64,000 bases of DNA from assembly GCA_965222065.1 (NCBI GenBank), contig OZ244933.1, forward strand, positions 2,232,001 to 2,296,000, in the 5' to 3' direction. Source of the stretch: GM7GCV1 sp965222065 (lineage in GTDB: Bacteria; Pseudomonadota; Gammaproteobacteria; Pseudomonadales; GM7GCV1). Positions 26,135-35,988 of this stretch are shown piece by piece. The notes beneath the pieces are model-generated. The model ran no database searches and was not told where the DNA came from. It saw nothing but the letters and a program-made list of their open reading frames with translations. The first letter of the stretch is position 1; each line of letters opens with the position of its first letter. The translations under genes and the position numbers were made by a program.

Positions 26135-26875
26135 ATGGCAGATATTTTTCCAAATCAGGAACTCATGTATCAGGACCAGATCCCTGGCGGGGCCCACTGG
26201 TCTTTTTTGATGCGCCGTGGAACCATCCTGAGGCTGACTGATCTCGAGGGTGGCGCCAATGTTGGCATGCTCTTGTACAACCCGGGCGATTTTCTGGAGC
26301 GTTATAACGCCCCTGACACACTCAAGTGCCAGCATACGTTCAAGTTAACCAAAGGCCATTGCCTCTATTCCGATATGGGGCGTATTTTTTGCTCCATTGT
26401 TGAGGATTCCCTGGGCTGGCATGACACTGTCGGTGGTAATCTGACTACCTCAGCGCTCAAGAAAAAATATTCAGTTAAAAGCTATCAGGATGCCCGTAAC
26501 GACTGGACGCTCAGCGGTGAACACTGCTTTTTGGTAGAGCTTGCCAAGTACGGTCTTAATCGACGGGATATGGCGGCCAACCTGAACCTGTTCAGCAAGG
26601 TGTCGACTGACGATGCCGGCAATTTACAGTATGTGGAAAACCACAGCCCGTCGGGTTCGACCATCGATCTCCGCTTTGAAATGGATACCCAGGTGGTTAT
26701 GCATACCTGCCCACATCCTCTCAATCCGGCAACCGAGTACCCACGCAAGCCCATTTCCTATGAAATACGCAAGGCCTCGCCAATCGCGGACGATGACCTC
26801 TGCATGAATGCCTGTGCCGAAAACAGGCGTGGTTTCCAGAACACGGCGCTGTATCACCTGCAGGGAGGCTATTGA
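26135..26875 (+). CDS. Urea-amidolyase-associated protein 1 / carboxyguanidine deiminase subunit
   Basis: 246 residues from the ATG at 26135 behind GGAGGA; the frame extends upstream through the riboswitch and that part was rejected. The protein belongs to the DUF1989 / UAAP1 family (GGAHWSFLMRRGTILRLTDLEGGANVGMLLYN). Conserved metal-ligand candidates are GWHDTVGGN and the Cys residues in HTCPHPL and CMNACAENRRGF. In guanidine-degrading bacteria the UAAP1/UAAP2 pair acts as carboxyguanidine deiminase (CgdAB), releasing ammonia from carboxyguanidine to give allophanate. It overlaps closely with the next gene and is controlled by riboswitch copy 2. Confidence 0.9.
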   Translation: MADIFPNQELMYQDQIPGGAHWSFLMRRGTILRLTDLEGGANVGMLLYNPGDFLERYNAPDTLKCQHTFKLTKGHCLYSDMGRIFCSIVEDSLGWHDTVGGNLTTSALKKKYSVKSYQDARNDWTLSGEHCFLVELAKYGLNRRDMAANLNLFSKVSTDDAGNLQYVENHSPSGSTIDLRFEMDTQVVMHTCPHPLNPATEYPRKPISYEIRKASPIADDDLCMNACAENRRGFQNTALYHLQGGY

Positions 26876-26876
26876 G

Positions 26877-27518
26877 ATGATTCTTGAAAGCACGCGCAAA
26901 CCGGAGAACGCCGTTTTTAGTGAAATTGTTCCTGCGGGAGATTACTGGATGCAACCGGTCAGGGCAGGGCAAGTGATCCGGCTTCTCGATCTGGAAGGCA
27001 ACCAGGCGGCAGACACTCTTTTTTACAGTCTGGCGGACCCATCCGAGCGTTATTCAGCCATGGACACTATCCGCGAGCAGGGCAATGTGTATCTGACAGC
27101 CGGAACCACCCTGATGTCGAACCTGTGTAATCCCATGCTGGACATTGTTGCCGATACTTGTGGGCGCCACGACACGTTGGGGGGCGCCTGTGCCACCGAG
27201 TCAAATACGGTTCGCTATGCGTTAGAGAAAAAGTGCATGCATGCCTGTCGTGACAGCTGGATGCTGGCCGTCGCTGAGCATGAAGAATTTGGTCTGGGCA
27301 AGCGCGATATTACGCACAACATCAACTTTTTCATGAATGTCCCGGTGACGCCGGAAGGCGGGCTGACCTTTGAGGATGGTATTTCCGATGCCGGTAAATA
27401 TGTCGAGCTAAAGGCCTTGATGGACGTCATTGTCCTGATCAGCAATTGCCCGCAGCTAAATAATCCGTGCAATGCCTACAACCCCACACCCATCAAAGTA
27501 CTGATTTGGGATGCCTGA
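26877..27518 (+). CDS. Urea-amidolyase-associated protein 2 / carboxyguanidine deiminase subunit
   Basis: 213 residues from the ATG one base after the UAAP1 stop, with GGGAGG upstream. Same DUF1989 superfamily as its neighbour: GDYWMQPVRAGQVIRLLDLEGNQAADTLFYS, then CGRHDTLGGAC and the SNCPQLNNPCNAYNPTPI ending with paired Cys. Expected to form a heteromer with UAAP1 and to convert carboxyguanidine to allophanate plus ammonia. The stop overlaps or abuts the carboxylase start, showing tight coupling. Confidence 0.9.
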   Translation: MILESTRKPENAVFSEIVPAGDYWMQPVRAGQVIRLLDLEGNQAADTLFYSLADPSERYSAMDTIREQGNVYLTAGTTLMSNLCNPMLDIVADTCGRHDTLGGACATESNTVRYALEKKCMHACRDSWMLAVAEHEEFGLGKRDITHNINFFMNVPVTPEGGLTFEDGISDAGKYVELKALMDVIVLISNCPQLNNPCNAYNPTPIKVLIWDA

Positions 27519-27519
27519 T

Positions 27520-30500
27520 ATGCAACGAGTACTGATTGCCAATCGGGGTGCCATCGCCGTGCGCATTACCCGAACGCTGCGAGAGATGGGGATTGAGTCC
27601 GTCGCCATTTACGCGGAGGCCGACCGTGATTCCCTGCATGTGCGTGGTGCAGACCATGCCTATTCGCTGGGCGAGGGCGCAGCGCGCGATACCTATCTCG
27701 ATCAGGAGAAAATTCTTGGCATTGCCAAAGAAGCACAGGTGGATGCCATCCATCCGGGATACGGATTCCTGAGTGAGAACACGAAATTTGTCCGCCGTTG
27801 TGAAGAGCTCGGTATTGCCTTTATCGGCCCCACCGCTGAGCAGATTGACTCCTTTGGCCTGAAGCATAAAGCGCGAGAGCTGGCGAAAGCCGAACATGTT
27901 CCCCTGTTGCCCGGGTCGGGCGTGCTGGCTGATCTCAGCCAAACCCTGGCGCAGGCACACTTTATTGGTTTTCCAGTAATGCTCAAGAGTTCCGCTGGCG
28001 GTGGTGGCATAGGTATGCAGCTTTGCCGTACGTCACGTGAACTGGAAAAGGCCTATGACTCGGTGCTACAGCTTAGCCAGAATAACTTCTCCAGCGCTGA
28101 ACTGTTTCTGGAGAAGTTTGTTGAGCGTGCCCGCCATATTGAGGTGCAGATTTTTGGCGATGGCCAGGGCAAGGTGATTGCCCTGGGCGAACGGGATTGT
28201 TCGGCACAGCGACGCAACCAGAAAGTTGTTGAGGAGACCCCGGCTCCCGGTCTGGACATTGAAACACGCCGTTCACTGGCCGATGTCGCCTGTCGTCTTG
28301 CCGCCGCGGTAAATTATCGCAATGCCGGTACTGTGGAATTTATCCTGGATGCCGACACCCAGGAATTTTATTTTCTGGAGGTCAACACACGCCTGCAGGT
28401 TGAGCACGGTGTGACGGAAGAAATTTTTGGCGTGGATATCGTTCGCTGGATGGTGGAGCTTTGTGCAGGCACGCTTCCGGATCTGGACAGTCTGGAGCCG
28501 GTGCCCAGCGGTCACGCGATCCAGGCGCGGATTTATGCCGAAGACCCGGCACGGGATTTTCATCCCTGTGCGGGACTGCTTTCCCTGGTTGAGTTTCCGG
28601 CCCAGGTCGAATTTCCGGAAATTTCATCGAACCTGAGAATTGACCATTGGATTGAATCGGGCATTGAGGTCAGTCCCTTTTATGACCCCATGCTGGCCAA
28701 AATTATCGTCAAGGCGGATACCCGGGAACTTGCCATAGAACAGCTCACCCGGGTTTTGGCAAAAAGCCGTATATACGGCATAGAAACCAACCTTGATTAC
28801 CTGCAAACGCTTTTAAAGAGCGAGCCGATAACCTCGGGTGTGTATTTCACATCGACCCTGGCGACACTGCCTTACCAAAAACAGGCATTCGAAGTGCTCA
28901 GTGCCGGAACCATGACCACTGTCCAGGATTATTCCGGACGTACGGGTTACTGGAATGTGGGCATTCCCCCTTCGGGCCCGTTTGATTCCCGCAGCTTCCG
29001 CCTGGGAAATCAGTTGTTGGGTAATGCTGAAGATGCCGCAGGTCTTGAAATGACCATGCAAGGCGCCACCCTGCGATTTTTATCCCCCACGCGTATTGTA
29101 CTGACCGGGGCAGAGATGTCAGCCAGGCTGGATGGAGAGCCGGTACCTTTCTGGAGGACCATTGATGTCGAGGCCGGTCAGGTATTGGAAACCGGTGTGG
29201 TGACCGGTGCCGGGGTACGAAGCTATCTGTTGGTGCAGGGAGGAATCCAGTGCCCTGATTATCTGGGCAGCAAGTCGACCTTTACCCTGGGCAAGTTTGG
29301 TGGTCATGCGGGCCGGGCCTTGCGTACCGGGGACGTGCTGCATTATTTGCCACTGCCAGAGATGGAAAAAGATGAATCAAAACAGGTAGAGGCGCGGCAG
29401 ATTCCCGTCATCGGTCATCACTGGGAGCTGCATGTGCTTCCCGGACCGCAGGGGGCCCCTGACTTTTTTAGCGAAAGCTATATCGAGGAGTTTTTTAGTG
29501 CCGACTGGGAAGTGCACTTTAATTCCAGCCGTACGGGCATTCGACTCATTGGCCCCAAACCGGAATGGGCAAGGACAGATGGCGGTGAGGCCGGGATGCA
29601 TCCTTCCAATATTCACGACAATGCCTACGCCATCGGAACGGTCGATTTTACTGGCGATATGCCGGTCATTTTGGGGCCGGATGGTCCCTCACTGGGCGGC
29701 TTTGTCTGCCCGGCAACCCTGGCAACGGCCGATCTATGGAAACTGGGTCAGTTGAAGGCGGGAGATACGGTGCGGTTTGTTCCCGTGACACGCCAAAGTG
29801 CATTAAACCAGGTGTACGAGCACAATCAGGCTATTGCAGAGCTTGGTGCGCCCGAAAACCTTTGGCATCTGGCATCAACCAACTCACCGCATATCGAGTC
29901 GTTTGAAGTCGACGGCGTCAACGTCAGTATCCGCCGGGCAGGTGATAGCTGGATGCTGGTTGAATTTGGCGACATGGTGCTGGATATCGAACTGCGGTTT
30001 TATGTTCACCGCCTGATGCGTCTTCTGGATAGGGAGCAGGTCGAGGGAGTGCTGGAATTGACCCCCGGCATTCGAAGCTTGCAAATTCATTTTGATTGCC
30101 TGCGCGCAGAGGAAGATCGGTTGCTGGCGCTGGTGCGTGATCTCTGCCAAACCCTGATCACTGACGATGGCGAGTCGATTCCTGCACGAATTGTCCATTT
30201 GCCGCTGTCCTGGGATGACGAGCAGTGTCGCCTGGCCATTGAAAAGTACCAGCAAGTGGTTCGCAAGGATGCTCCCTGGTACCCGTCCAATATTGAGTTT
30301 ATCCGCCGAATCAATGGGCTGGATTCAGTGGAAGACGTCAAGCGCATCGTTTTCGATGCCAGCTACCTGGTCATGGGGCTGGGTGATGTTTATCTGGGTG
30401 CTCCCGTGGCCACCCCGCTGGATCCCAGACACCGGCTGGTTACCACCAAATACAACCCAGCGCGAACCTGGACAGCCGAGAACTCGGTGGGAATTGGCGG

Positions 30501-31134
30501 TTCCTATATGTGTATCTACGGGATGGAGGGGCCGGGCGGTTACCAGTTTGTCGGGCGCACATTGCAAATGTGGAATATCTATCGCCAGACAAAAGAGTTC
30601 GAGCAGCCCTGGTTGCTGCGTTTTTTTGACCAGATCCGCTTTTATCCGGTTTCCGGCGAGGAATTGAAGGATATACGGCGCAAGTTTCCACTGGGGCAGT
30701 ACCCGCTCAAGGTGGAGCATACGGAATTCAGGCTGGCGGAGTACAAGGCATTTCTCGCCAGTCATGAGGATGAAATACAGACCTTTACCCGGTCTCGACA
30801 GGCGGCATTTAATGAAGAACTGGAGAACTGGAAACGCACCGGTCAGTTACAGTTTGAGCCATCCCAGGCCAATGTCAGTGTGAGTGATGACGAGCTTCCC
30901 CAGGGCGTATCGGCCATTGAAAGTCCGGTAGCCGGCAGTATCTGGAAATTATTGGTCAGCGAGGGAGAGCGCGTAGATAAAGGGCAGCCGATTGTTGTAC
31001 TCGAATCCATGAAGATGGAAGTAGAGGTGCAGTCGTCGGAAACGGGGATTGTCGACAAGATTTTGCACCCGGAAGGTGCGACGGTCCAGGCCGGTTCCCG
31101 CCTTGTATTTATAGCCCCTGTCTTATCGTTATAG
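27520..31134 (+). CDS. Biotin-dependent guanidine (urea-type) carboxylase
   Basis: 1204 residues from the ATG at 27520, which has GGGA eight bases before it; an ATG at 27511 is an alternative. Domain order: biotin carboxylase (1-450, starting RVLIANRGAIAVRI; ATP-grasp loop SSAGGGGIGMQ; catalytic HIEVQIFGDGQG and VNTRLQVEHGVTE), KipA/KipI-like carboxyltransferase (about 460-1060, VQDYSGRTGYWNVG), and biotin carrier domain with ESMKMEVEV near the C-terminus. These ATP-dependent enzymes were first called urea carboxylases; those under guanidine riboswitches prefer guanidine. Unlike yeast urea amidolyase, the allophanate hydrolase is a separate gene. Confidence 0.93.
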   Translation: MQRVLIANRGAIAVRITRTLREMGIESVAIYAEADRDSLHVRGADHAYSLGEGAARDTYLDQEKILGIAKEAQVDAIHPGYGFLSENTKFVRRCEELGIAFIGPTAEQIDSFGLKHKARELAKAEHVPLLPGSGVLADLSQTLAQAHFIGFPVMLKSSAGGGGIGMQLCRTSRELEKAYDSVLQLSQNNFSSAELFLEKFVERARHIEVQIFGDGQGKVIALGERDCSAQRRNQKVVEETPAPGLDIETRRSLADVACRLAAAVNYRNAGTVEFILDADTQEFYFLEVNTRLQVEHGVTEEIFGVDIVRWMVELCAGTLPDLDSLEPVPSGHAIQARIYAEDPARDFHPCAGLLSLVEFPAQVEFPEISSNLRIDHWIESGIEVSPFYDPMLAKIIVKADTRELAIEQLTRVLAKSRIYGIETNLDYLQTLLKSEPITSGVYFTSTLATLPYQKQAFEVLSAGTMTTVQDYSGRTGYWNVGIPPSGPFDSRSFRLGNQLLGNAEDAAGLEMTMQGATLRFLSPTRIVLTGAEMSARLDGEPVPFWRTIDVEAGQVLETGVVTGAGVRSYLLVQGGIQCPDYLGSKSTFTLGKFGGHAGRALRTGDVLHYLPLPEMEKDESKQVEARQIPVIGHHWELHVLPGPQGAPDFFSESYIEEFFSADWEVHFNSSRTGIRLIGPKPEWARTDGGEAGMHPSNIHDNAYAIGTVDFTGDMPVILGPDGPSLGGFVCPATLATADLWKLGQLKAGDTVRFVPVTRQSALNQVYEHNQAIAELGAPENLWHLASTNSPHIESFEVDGVNVSIRRAGDSWMLVEFGDMVLDIELRFYVHRLMRLLDREQVEGVLELTPGIRSLQIHFDCLRAEEDRLLALVRDLCQTLITDDGESIPARIVHLPLSWDDEQCRLAIEKYQQVVRKDAPWYPSNIEFIRRINGLDSVEDVKRIVFDASYLVMGLGDVYLGAPVATPLDPRHRLVTTKYNPARTWTAENSVGIGGSYMCIYGMEGPGGYQFVGRTLQMWNIYRQTKEFEQPWLLRFFDQIRFYPVSGEELKDIRRKFPLGQYPLKVEHTEFRLAEYKAFLASHEDEIQTFTRSRQAAFNEELENWKRTGQLQFEPSQANVSVSDDELPQGVSAIESPVAGSIWKLLVSEGERVDKGQPIVVLESMKMEVEVQSSETGIVDKILHPEGATVQAGSRLVFIAPVLSL

Positions 31135-31144
31135 AGAGAAACGA

Positions 31145-32968
31145 ATGATTCCGGATAATTTTGTACCTGATATATCCTCCTTGCAGAAAGCTTATGAAGA
31201 TGGCGTTTTTACGCCGCGGGAACTGGTTTCCTGGTTGTACCAGAAAGCCGAAAACTATCTCGAACATAACATCTGGATCACCCGCCTGACACCGGAAGAG
31301 ATAAAACCTTACTTGCTATATCTCTCCGGAAAGCGAATGGAAGACCTGCCGCTTTACGGTATTCCCTTTGTATTAAAAGACAACATTGATTTGGCCGGGA
31401 CGCCGACAACGGCCGCCTGTCCGGAATATGCCTACACGCCAGACAGCAGTGCCTTCGTTGTCAGAAAGCTGCTTGAGGCGGGGGCCATTCCCATGGGCAA
31501 GGCCAATATGGATCAGTTCGCCACCGGTCTGGTGGGTACAAGGTCGCCCGAGCCATGGGGCCCCTGTCGCAATTCGTTTGATCCGGATTACATTTCCGGT
31601 GGGTCGAGCTCGGGGTCGGCTGTGGCAGTGGCGTTGGGATTGGCGAGCTTTTCCCTGGGAACGGATACTGCCGGGTCAGGACGGGTACCGGCCATGCTAA
31701 ATAACCTAGTGGGTTTAAAACCAAGTCGCGGCTTGTTCAGCATGACGGGCGTCGTACCTGCCTGTCGATCACTGGATTGCCCCAGCGTTTTTGCGTTAAA
31801 CACCGGTGATGCCGAAAAGGTATTTTCCGTGATGGCAAAAAGTGATCCCGGTGATGCCTATAGCCGGGAAAATCCGTTGGAAAATACCCACCGTGCATTC
31901 GGCCAGACACAAACACCGCTAAAGATTGGTGTTCCCTTTGCTGACCAAATGCAGTTTTTTGGCGAGGCGGAATCGGCCGCGCTGTTGGATCAGGGGATTG
32001 CCGGCTGGACAGAATTGGGCGCAGAGATTGTCGAGGTCGACATCGAACCCCTGCTTAGTGCCGCGAAGATGCTTTACGAGGGGCCCTGGGTCGCGGAACG
32101 CTATGTGGCGATACAGGATGTTATTGATAACACGCCCGAGTCGGTGCACCCGGTGGTTCGGGGAATCGTTGAAGGCGCCATCGGCAAAACCGCGGACGAT
32201 ACCTTCAAGGCCGAATACCGGATGCAGTCATATCGAGCAGAGGCAAAACAACTATTTGAGCAAATAGATTGTCTGCTGACACCCACGGCACCGCGGCACT
32301 ATCGGATTGAAGACGTATTAAAGGACCCGGTTCAGCTCAATTCCAACATGGGGTTTTACACCAACTACATGAACCTATTGGATCTTTGTGGCCTGGCTGT
32401 CCCGGCGGGTTTTTATTCAACCGGATTGCCTTTCGGCTTCACCCTGGTGGCGCCGGCATTTGATGATGTGAAATTGCTCAATGCAGCCAATCGCTGGGAG
32501 CGTGAGCAGAGGCTGCCGCTCGGGGCGACGAAATCTTTGCCCAAGACCGAAGCAGCCATACCGGCACCTGCGGTTATTGCTGCGCACCGGATAAACGTCG
32601 CCGTGTGTGGTGCTCACCTCGATGGCTTGCCCCTCAACTGGCAGTTGCGTGAGCGCGGCGCCACTCTGGTAGAAAAAACAAAAACCAGCGCCAGTTATCG
32701 CATGTATTTACTGGAACAGCCTGCGCCCTTGCGGCCTGGGTTGGTGCGTAATGAAGAGATAGGTGCGTCTATCGAAGTCGAGGTCTGGTCGGTTCCTTCC
32801 AGTGAATTTGGCAGCTTTGTTGCGCATATCCCCTTTCCCCTGGGGATCGGCAAGGTCGAACTGGAGGATAGTCGCTGGGTCAGTGGCTTTGTCTGCGAAT
32901 CCTCTGCAGTAAAGGGTGCGCGCGATATCAGTGAATTTGGCGCCTGGCGGAAGTTTGTGGCGTCTTAA
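31145..32968 (+). CDS. atzF: Allophanate hydrolase
   Basis: 607 residues. The amidase-signature domain (about 1-450) shows the Ser-cisSer-Lys triad: Lys in GIPFVLKDNIDLAG, and the Ser pair in SGGSSSGSAVAVALGLASFSLGTDTAGSGRVPA. A C-terminal domain of about 130 residues (GLPLNWQLRERGATLVEKTKTSASY) is typical of AtzF-type enzymes and completes the breakdown to CO2 and ammonia. It lies 10 bases after the carboxylase, with GAGAGAAACG as ribosome binding site. It is the last gene of the guanidine pathway here. Confidence 0.94.
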   Translation: MIPDNFVPDISSLQKAYEDGVFTPRELVSWLYQKAENYLEHNIWITRLTPEEIKPYLLYLSGKRMEDLPLYGIPFVLKDNIDLAGTPTTAACPEYAYTPDSSAFVVRKLLEAGAIPMGKANMDQFATGLVGTRSPEPWGPCRNSFDPDYISGGSSSGSAVAVALGLASFSLGTDTAGSGRVPAMLNNLVGLKPSRGLFSMTGVVPACRSLDCPSVFALNTGDAEKVFSVMAKSDPGDAYSRENPLENTHRAFGQTQTPLKIGVPFADQMQFFGEAESAALLDQGIAGWTELGAEIVEVDIEPLLSAAKMLYEGPWVAERYVAIQDVIDNTPESVHPVVRGIVEGAIGKTADDTFKAEYRMQSYRAEAKQLFEQIDCLLTPTAPRHYRIEDVLKDPVQLNSNMGFYTNYMNLLDLCGLAVPAGFYSTGLPFGFTLVAPAFDDVKLLNAANRWEREQRLPLGATKSLPKTEAAIPAPAVIAAHRINVAVCGAHLDGLPLNWQLRERGATLVEKTKTSASYRMYLLEQPAPLRPGLVRNEEIGASIEVEVWSVPSSEFGSFVAHIPFPLGIGKVELEDSRWVSGFVCESSAVKGARDISEFGAWRKFVAS

Positions 32969-33095
32969 CCCTTAAAGCCGGAGATGATAGTCAATTGGGT
33001 TAGGCGATCCGGGCAAGAATCATTAAGATAGTCGCCAATTTGAATTGACCGGTACAGGTGGTCTTTACAGAGCTCGCCTGCCAAGAGACAGAACA

Positions 33096-33956
33096 TTGGA
33101 TAAATACATACTTACCATCGACTGCCCGGAAAAAATCGGCATTGTCCGCAGCGTTTCCAACTTCTTCTTTGAACAGGGGTTCACGGTAATTGAGGCATCG
33201 GAATTTGCCGACCTGGAAGGCAAGAAATTCTTCGCCCGCTGGGAGTTTTCCCATGGCGAGCCGGTGCAAGCCATGCCGGACATTGATGATCTTGAACAGC
33301 AGTTTGCCCCCATTGCCGAGCAATTCCAGATGAACTGGCGATTGATGGATGCCAATGTCAAACCCAGGGTACTTTTGGCGGTGTCCAAATTTGGTCACTG
33401 CCTTAACGATTTGCTTTACCGCTGGAAAGAAGAGGATTTTCCCTGCGAGATTGTTGGCGTGGTTTCCAACCACGAAGATTTCCGGGCCAAGGTCGAATGG
33501 TACGGCTTGCCGTACTATCATCTGCCGGTTACGCCTGAGACCAAGAGCCAGCAGGAACAGGAAATTCTCAACATTATGGAAGACTTGCAGGTAGATCTAC
33601 TGGTCTTGGCCAGGTATATGCAGATCCTGTCTGACGAGATGTGTGCCAAGCTGGCCGGACGCGCTATTAATATTCACCACTCATTCCTGCCGAGCTTCAA
33701 GGGCGCGCGCCCCTATCACCAGGCTGTTTCCAGGGGTGTCAAGATTACCGGCGCCACTGCCCACTATGTCACCCCTGATCTGGATGAAGGGCCGATTATT
33801 GAGCAGGACGTTCAGCGGGTTGAGCACAGTTACAGTGCCGAGATGCTGGCCCGGCTGGGCAAGAACATCGAAACCATCGTGCTTGCCCGGGCGGTATATT
33901 GGCATTGCCAGCAGCGGATTATTATCGACGGTAATCGTACGATAATTCTTCGCTAA
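33096..33956 (+). CDS. purU: Formyltetrahydrofolate deformylase
   Basis: 286 residues from a TTG start, which gives the family's N-terminus (DKYILTIDCPEKIGIVRSVSNFF). An earlier TTG at 33045 adds 17 residues without family likeness. An ACT domain (1-80) is followed by a formyltransferase-fold hydrolase with GRAINIHHSFLPSFKGARPY and the Asp in THE-like TPDLDEGPIIEQDV. It frees formate from 10-formyl-THF for purine synthesis and one-carbon balance. It follows the guanidine genes after about 130 bases, but is probably not part of that pathway. Confidence 0.93.
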   Translation: MDKYILTIDCPEKIGIVRSVSNFFFEQGFTVIEASEFADLEGKKFFARWEFSHGEPVQAMPDIDDLEQQFAPIAEQFQMNWRLMDANVKPRVLLAVSKFGHCLNDLLYRWKEEDFPCEIVGVVSNHEDFRAKVEWYGLPYYHLPVTPETKSQQEQEILNIMEDLQVDLLVLARYMQILSDEMCAKLAGRAINIHHSFLPSFKGARPYHQAVSRGVKITGATAHYVTPDLDEGPIIEQDVQRVEHSYSAEMLARLGKNIETIVLARAVYWHCQQRIIIDGNRTIILR

Positions 33957-33979
33957 CTTACCTGCTTACATAGAGCCGT

Positions 33980-35488
33980 TTAAACCCCAGGCGTCTTTTC
34001 GCTTATTTGCTGTCGGAAATTCAGTGCCTCGAGCATATGGGCTTTGACAAGTATTGCCTGATCCAGATCGGCGATGGTTTGCGCGACCCTGATCACTCGG
34101 TGGATAGCCCGCATGGAAAGGTCCATGCGATCAATCGCCTGTTGGGCCGTTTCGGCCAATATGGGACTTTCTTTTAGCATGGCCTGTATACGGGCTCCGC
34201 TCAAACCTGCATTCAATACCCCCTGTCGATCCAGTTGTCGTTTTTGGCAGCGGGTCACCTTATGGCGAATATTTGTACTGTGCTCAGAGGCATGACTTCC
34301 TGTCAGGCTAATTTCCTGCCTGGCTCTCTGAAGACGGATGTGCATGTCTATACGGTCGAGAAGCGGGCCGGAAATGCGTCCCTGGTATTGAGCGACACGA
34401 TCCGGTGTACAGCGACATCGGGCTTCTCCCAAATAGCCACAGGGGCAGGGATTCATGGCGGCGATCAATTGAAAGCGGGCGGGAAACATGGCCTTGAATG
34501 CCGCCCTTGATACAGAGACTTCGCCACTTTCCATCGGCTGACGTAGCACTTCCAATACCCTCGACGGGAACTCAGGCAATTCATCCAAAAACAGCACACC
34601 TCGATGGGCCAGGCTGATTTCGCCAGGTGCGGGCTTGCTGCCACCGCCCACCAGTGCCACCTGGGAGCAGGTGTGGTGTGGTGAGCGGAAAGGAGGGATG
34701 CGCGGATTGGGGTTCGGCAAGGAAGAGATGGAGTAAATACTGGCAACTTCCACGGCCTCTCTCGCACCGAGTTGGGGCATGATTCCTGGAATGCGGGAGG
34801 CCAGCATGGTTTTTCCCGTTCCTGGCGGGCCTTGCATTAGCAGACTGTGCCCGCCTGCCGCAGCGATTTCCAACGCACGCTTGGCCTGCTGTTGCCCCTG
34901 AACATCGCTCAGGCAAAGCTCCGTTTCAACGGACTGCCGAATTTCCGGGATGTTGGTTGATGGAGGCGGAAGAGGGGTTCCCTCCACCAGATGTTCTGAG
35001 ACCTGGCAAAGACTGTTGGCGCATAGAATATTTTGTGAGTCGATCAGCGAGAAGTCCTCACCACTTGAGTTTGCTGCAACCAGTTTTAAATGATCGTCCT
35101 GTGCCTGTAAGGCAACTGGCAGAAGCCCGGGAACAGGGCGCAACTGGCCCGACAGGGACAGTTCTCCAATAAAACTGTATTGGTCCAGAGCTGGATGTTT
35201 TATTTGTTCGCTGGCCTGGAGAATGCCGATGGCAATGGCCAGATCATAACCCGAGCCAAACTTGGGGATATCGGCGGGCGCCAGATTGACCGTAATTCTC
35301 CTGGCGGGGTATTCAAAACCGCTGTTGGTAATGGCACTGCGAACACGCTCCTTGCTTTCCCTCACGGAGGCCTCTGGAAGGCCCACAATGGTCAGGCCCG
35401 GCAAGCCGTTGGCAAGGTGTACCTCAATCAGTATTGGCTGCGCGTTGACCCCCAAAAGGGCATAGCTGTGAACAGTGGCTAGCGGCAT
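33980..35488 (-). CDS. comM: ComM/YifB-type AAA+ helicase
   Basis: 502 residues, near the 506 of E. coli YifB. Known role in Vibrio: a hexameric helicase that speeds branch migration during natural transformation. N-terminal Lon-like domain (LPGLTIVGLPEASVRESKERVRSAI), Walker A MQGPPGTGKTMLA, Walker B GVLFLDELPEF, then a Cys-rich segment CPCGYLGEARCRCTP, and the C-terminal Mg-chelatase-type domain. Convergent with purU (23-base gap). Confidence 0.95.
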   Translation of the reverse strand: MPLATVHSYALLGVNAQPILIEVHLANGLPGLTIVGLPEASVRESKERVRSAITNSGFEYPARRITVNLAPADIPKFGSGYDLAIAIGILQASEQIKHPALDQYSFIGELSLSGQLRPVPGLLPVALQAQDDHLKLVAANSSGEDFSLIDSQNILCANSLCQVSEHLVEGTPLPPPSTNIPEIRQSVETELCLSDVQGQQQAKRALEIAAAGGHSLLMQGPPGTGKTMLASRIPGIMPQLGAREAVEVASIYSISSLPNPNPRIPPFRSPHHTCSQVALVGGGSKPAPGEISLAHRGVLFLDELPEFPSRVLEVLRQPMESGEVSVSRAAFKAMFPARFQLIAAMNPCPCGYLGEARCRCTPDRVAQYQGRISGPLLDRIDMHIRLQRARQEISLTGSHASEHSTNIRHKVTRCQKRQLDRQGVLNAGLSGARIQAMLKESPILAETAQQAIDRMDLSMRAIHRVIRVAQTIADLDQAILVKAHMLEALNFRQQISEKTPGV

Positions 35489-35525
35489 AACTCCCCTCCC
35501 TGGGATACATGCATTTAATAGTTAG

Positions 35526-35759
35526 TTAGTCGGTGTGGTTTTCCAGCTGCTTCTCCAGCTCTTCTATCCGTCGGGTTGCACGATCAAGTGTTGTTCTGAG
35601 GGCATCAAATTCGGCACGGCTGACGACGTCCATTTGATTGAGCTGCGCTTCCAGCAGTGCTTCCATTTGTTGTTTGGCTTCCTCGCCAAGCGATGAGACG
35701 ACCTGGCTGCCCTGTTCCAGTGCTTCCAGTATTTGTTGGCTAATGGTGTTTGTTGGCAT
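35526..35759 (-). CDS. ubiK: Ubiquinone biosynthesis accessory factor UbiK (BMFP family)
   Basis: 77 residues from the ATG at 35759, with AGAGGG before it; the frame goes further upstream into the NtrC-site region and that part was rejected. The protein is amphipathic helical and coiled coil, with SRAEFDALRTTLDRATRRIEELEKQL at the C-terminus as in YqiC/UbiK. UbiK works with UbiJ in aerobic ubiquinone synthesis. It is 37 bases upstream of comM on the same strand. Confidence 0.88.
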   Translation of the reverse strand: MPTNTISQQILEALEQGSQVVSSLGEEAKQQMEALLEAQLNQMDVVSRAEFDALRTTLDRATRRIEELEKQLENHTD

Positions 35760-35858
35760 AAACCCTCTAGTGGCGGAGCCAGAGCTTCTTTGGTAATTCG
35801 TCCTTCGCATTCTACCCATGCCGTAGCGAAGCGCAATTTGGCGAATCCAATTGGTGCA

Positions 35859-35875
35859 AGCACCATTATGGTGCA
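35859..35875 (+). promoter_or_regulatory. NtrC-binding site
   Basis: AGCACCATTATGGTGCA: 16 of 17 bases fit the NtrC consensus TGCACCA-N3-TGGTGCA. It is about 100 bases upstream of the sigma-54 -24 element. Confidence 0.75.
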
Positions 35876-35887
35876 TGTTTTTTGTCA

Positions 35888-35902
35888 TGTGCCATGGTGC
35901 AG
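35888..35902 (+). promoter_or_regulatory. Second, weaker NtrC-like half-site pair
   Basis: TGTGCCATGGTGCAG keeps the right half TGGTGCA, but the left half is shortened and overlaps it. It is near site 1, as enhancer pairs often are. Confidence 0.4.
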
Positions 35903-35973
35903 TACATCAATTTGACTGATATAAAGCGGTTAAAAATATATAACTAATTGATATATATAAAAAAATATCCAAT

Positions 35974-35988
35974 TGGCACGCGCTGTGC
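35974..35988 (+). promoter_or_regulatory. Sigma-54 promoter of the porin-glnK-amtB genes
   Basis: TGGCACG-CGCT-GTGC matches the -24/-12 consensus (TGGCACG-N4-TTGC) with one mismatch and exact spacing. It lies 62 bases before the porin start. Confidence 0.8.
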
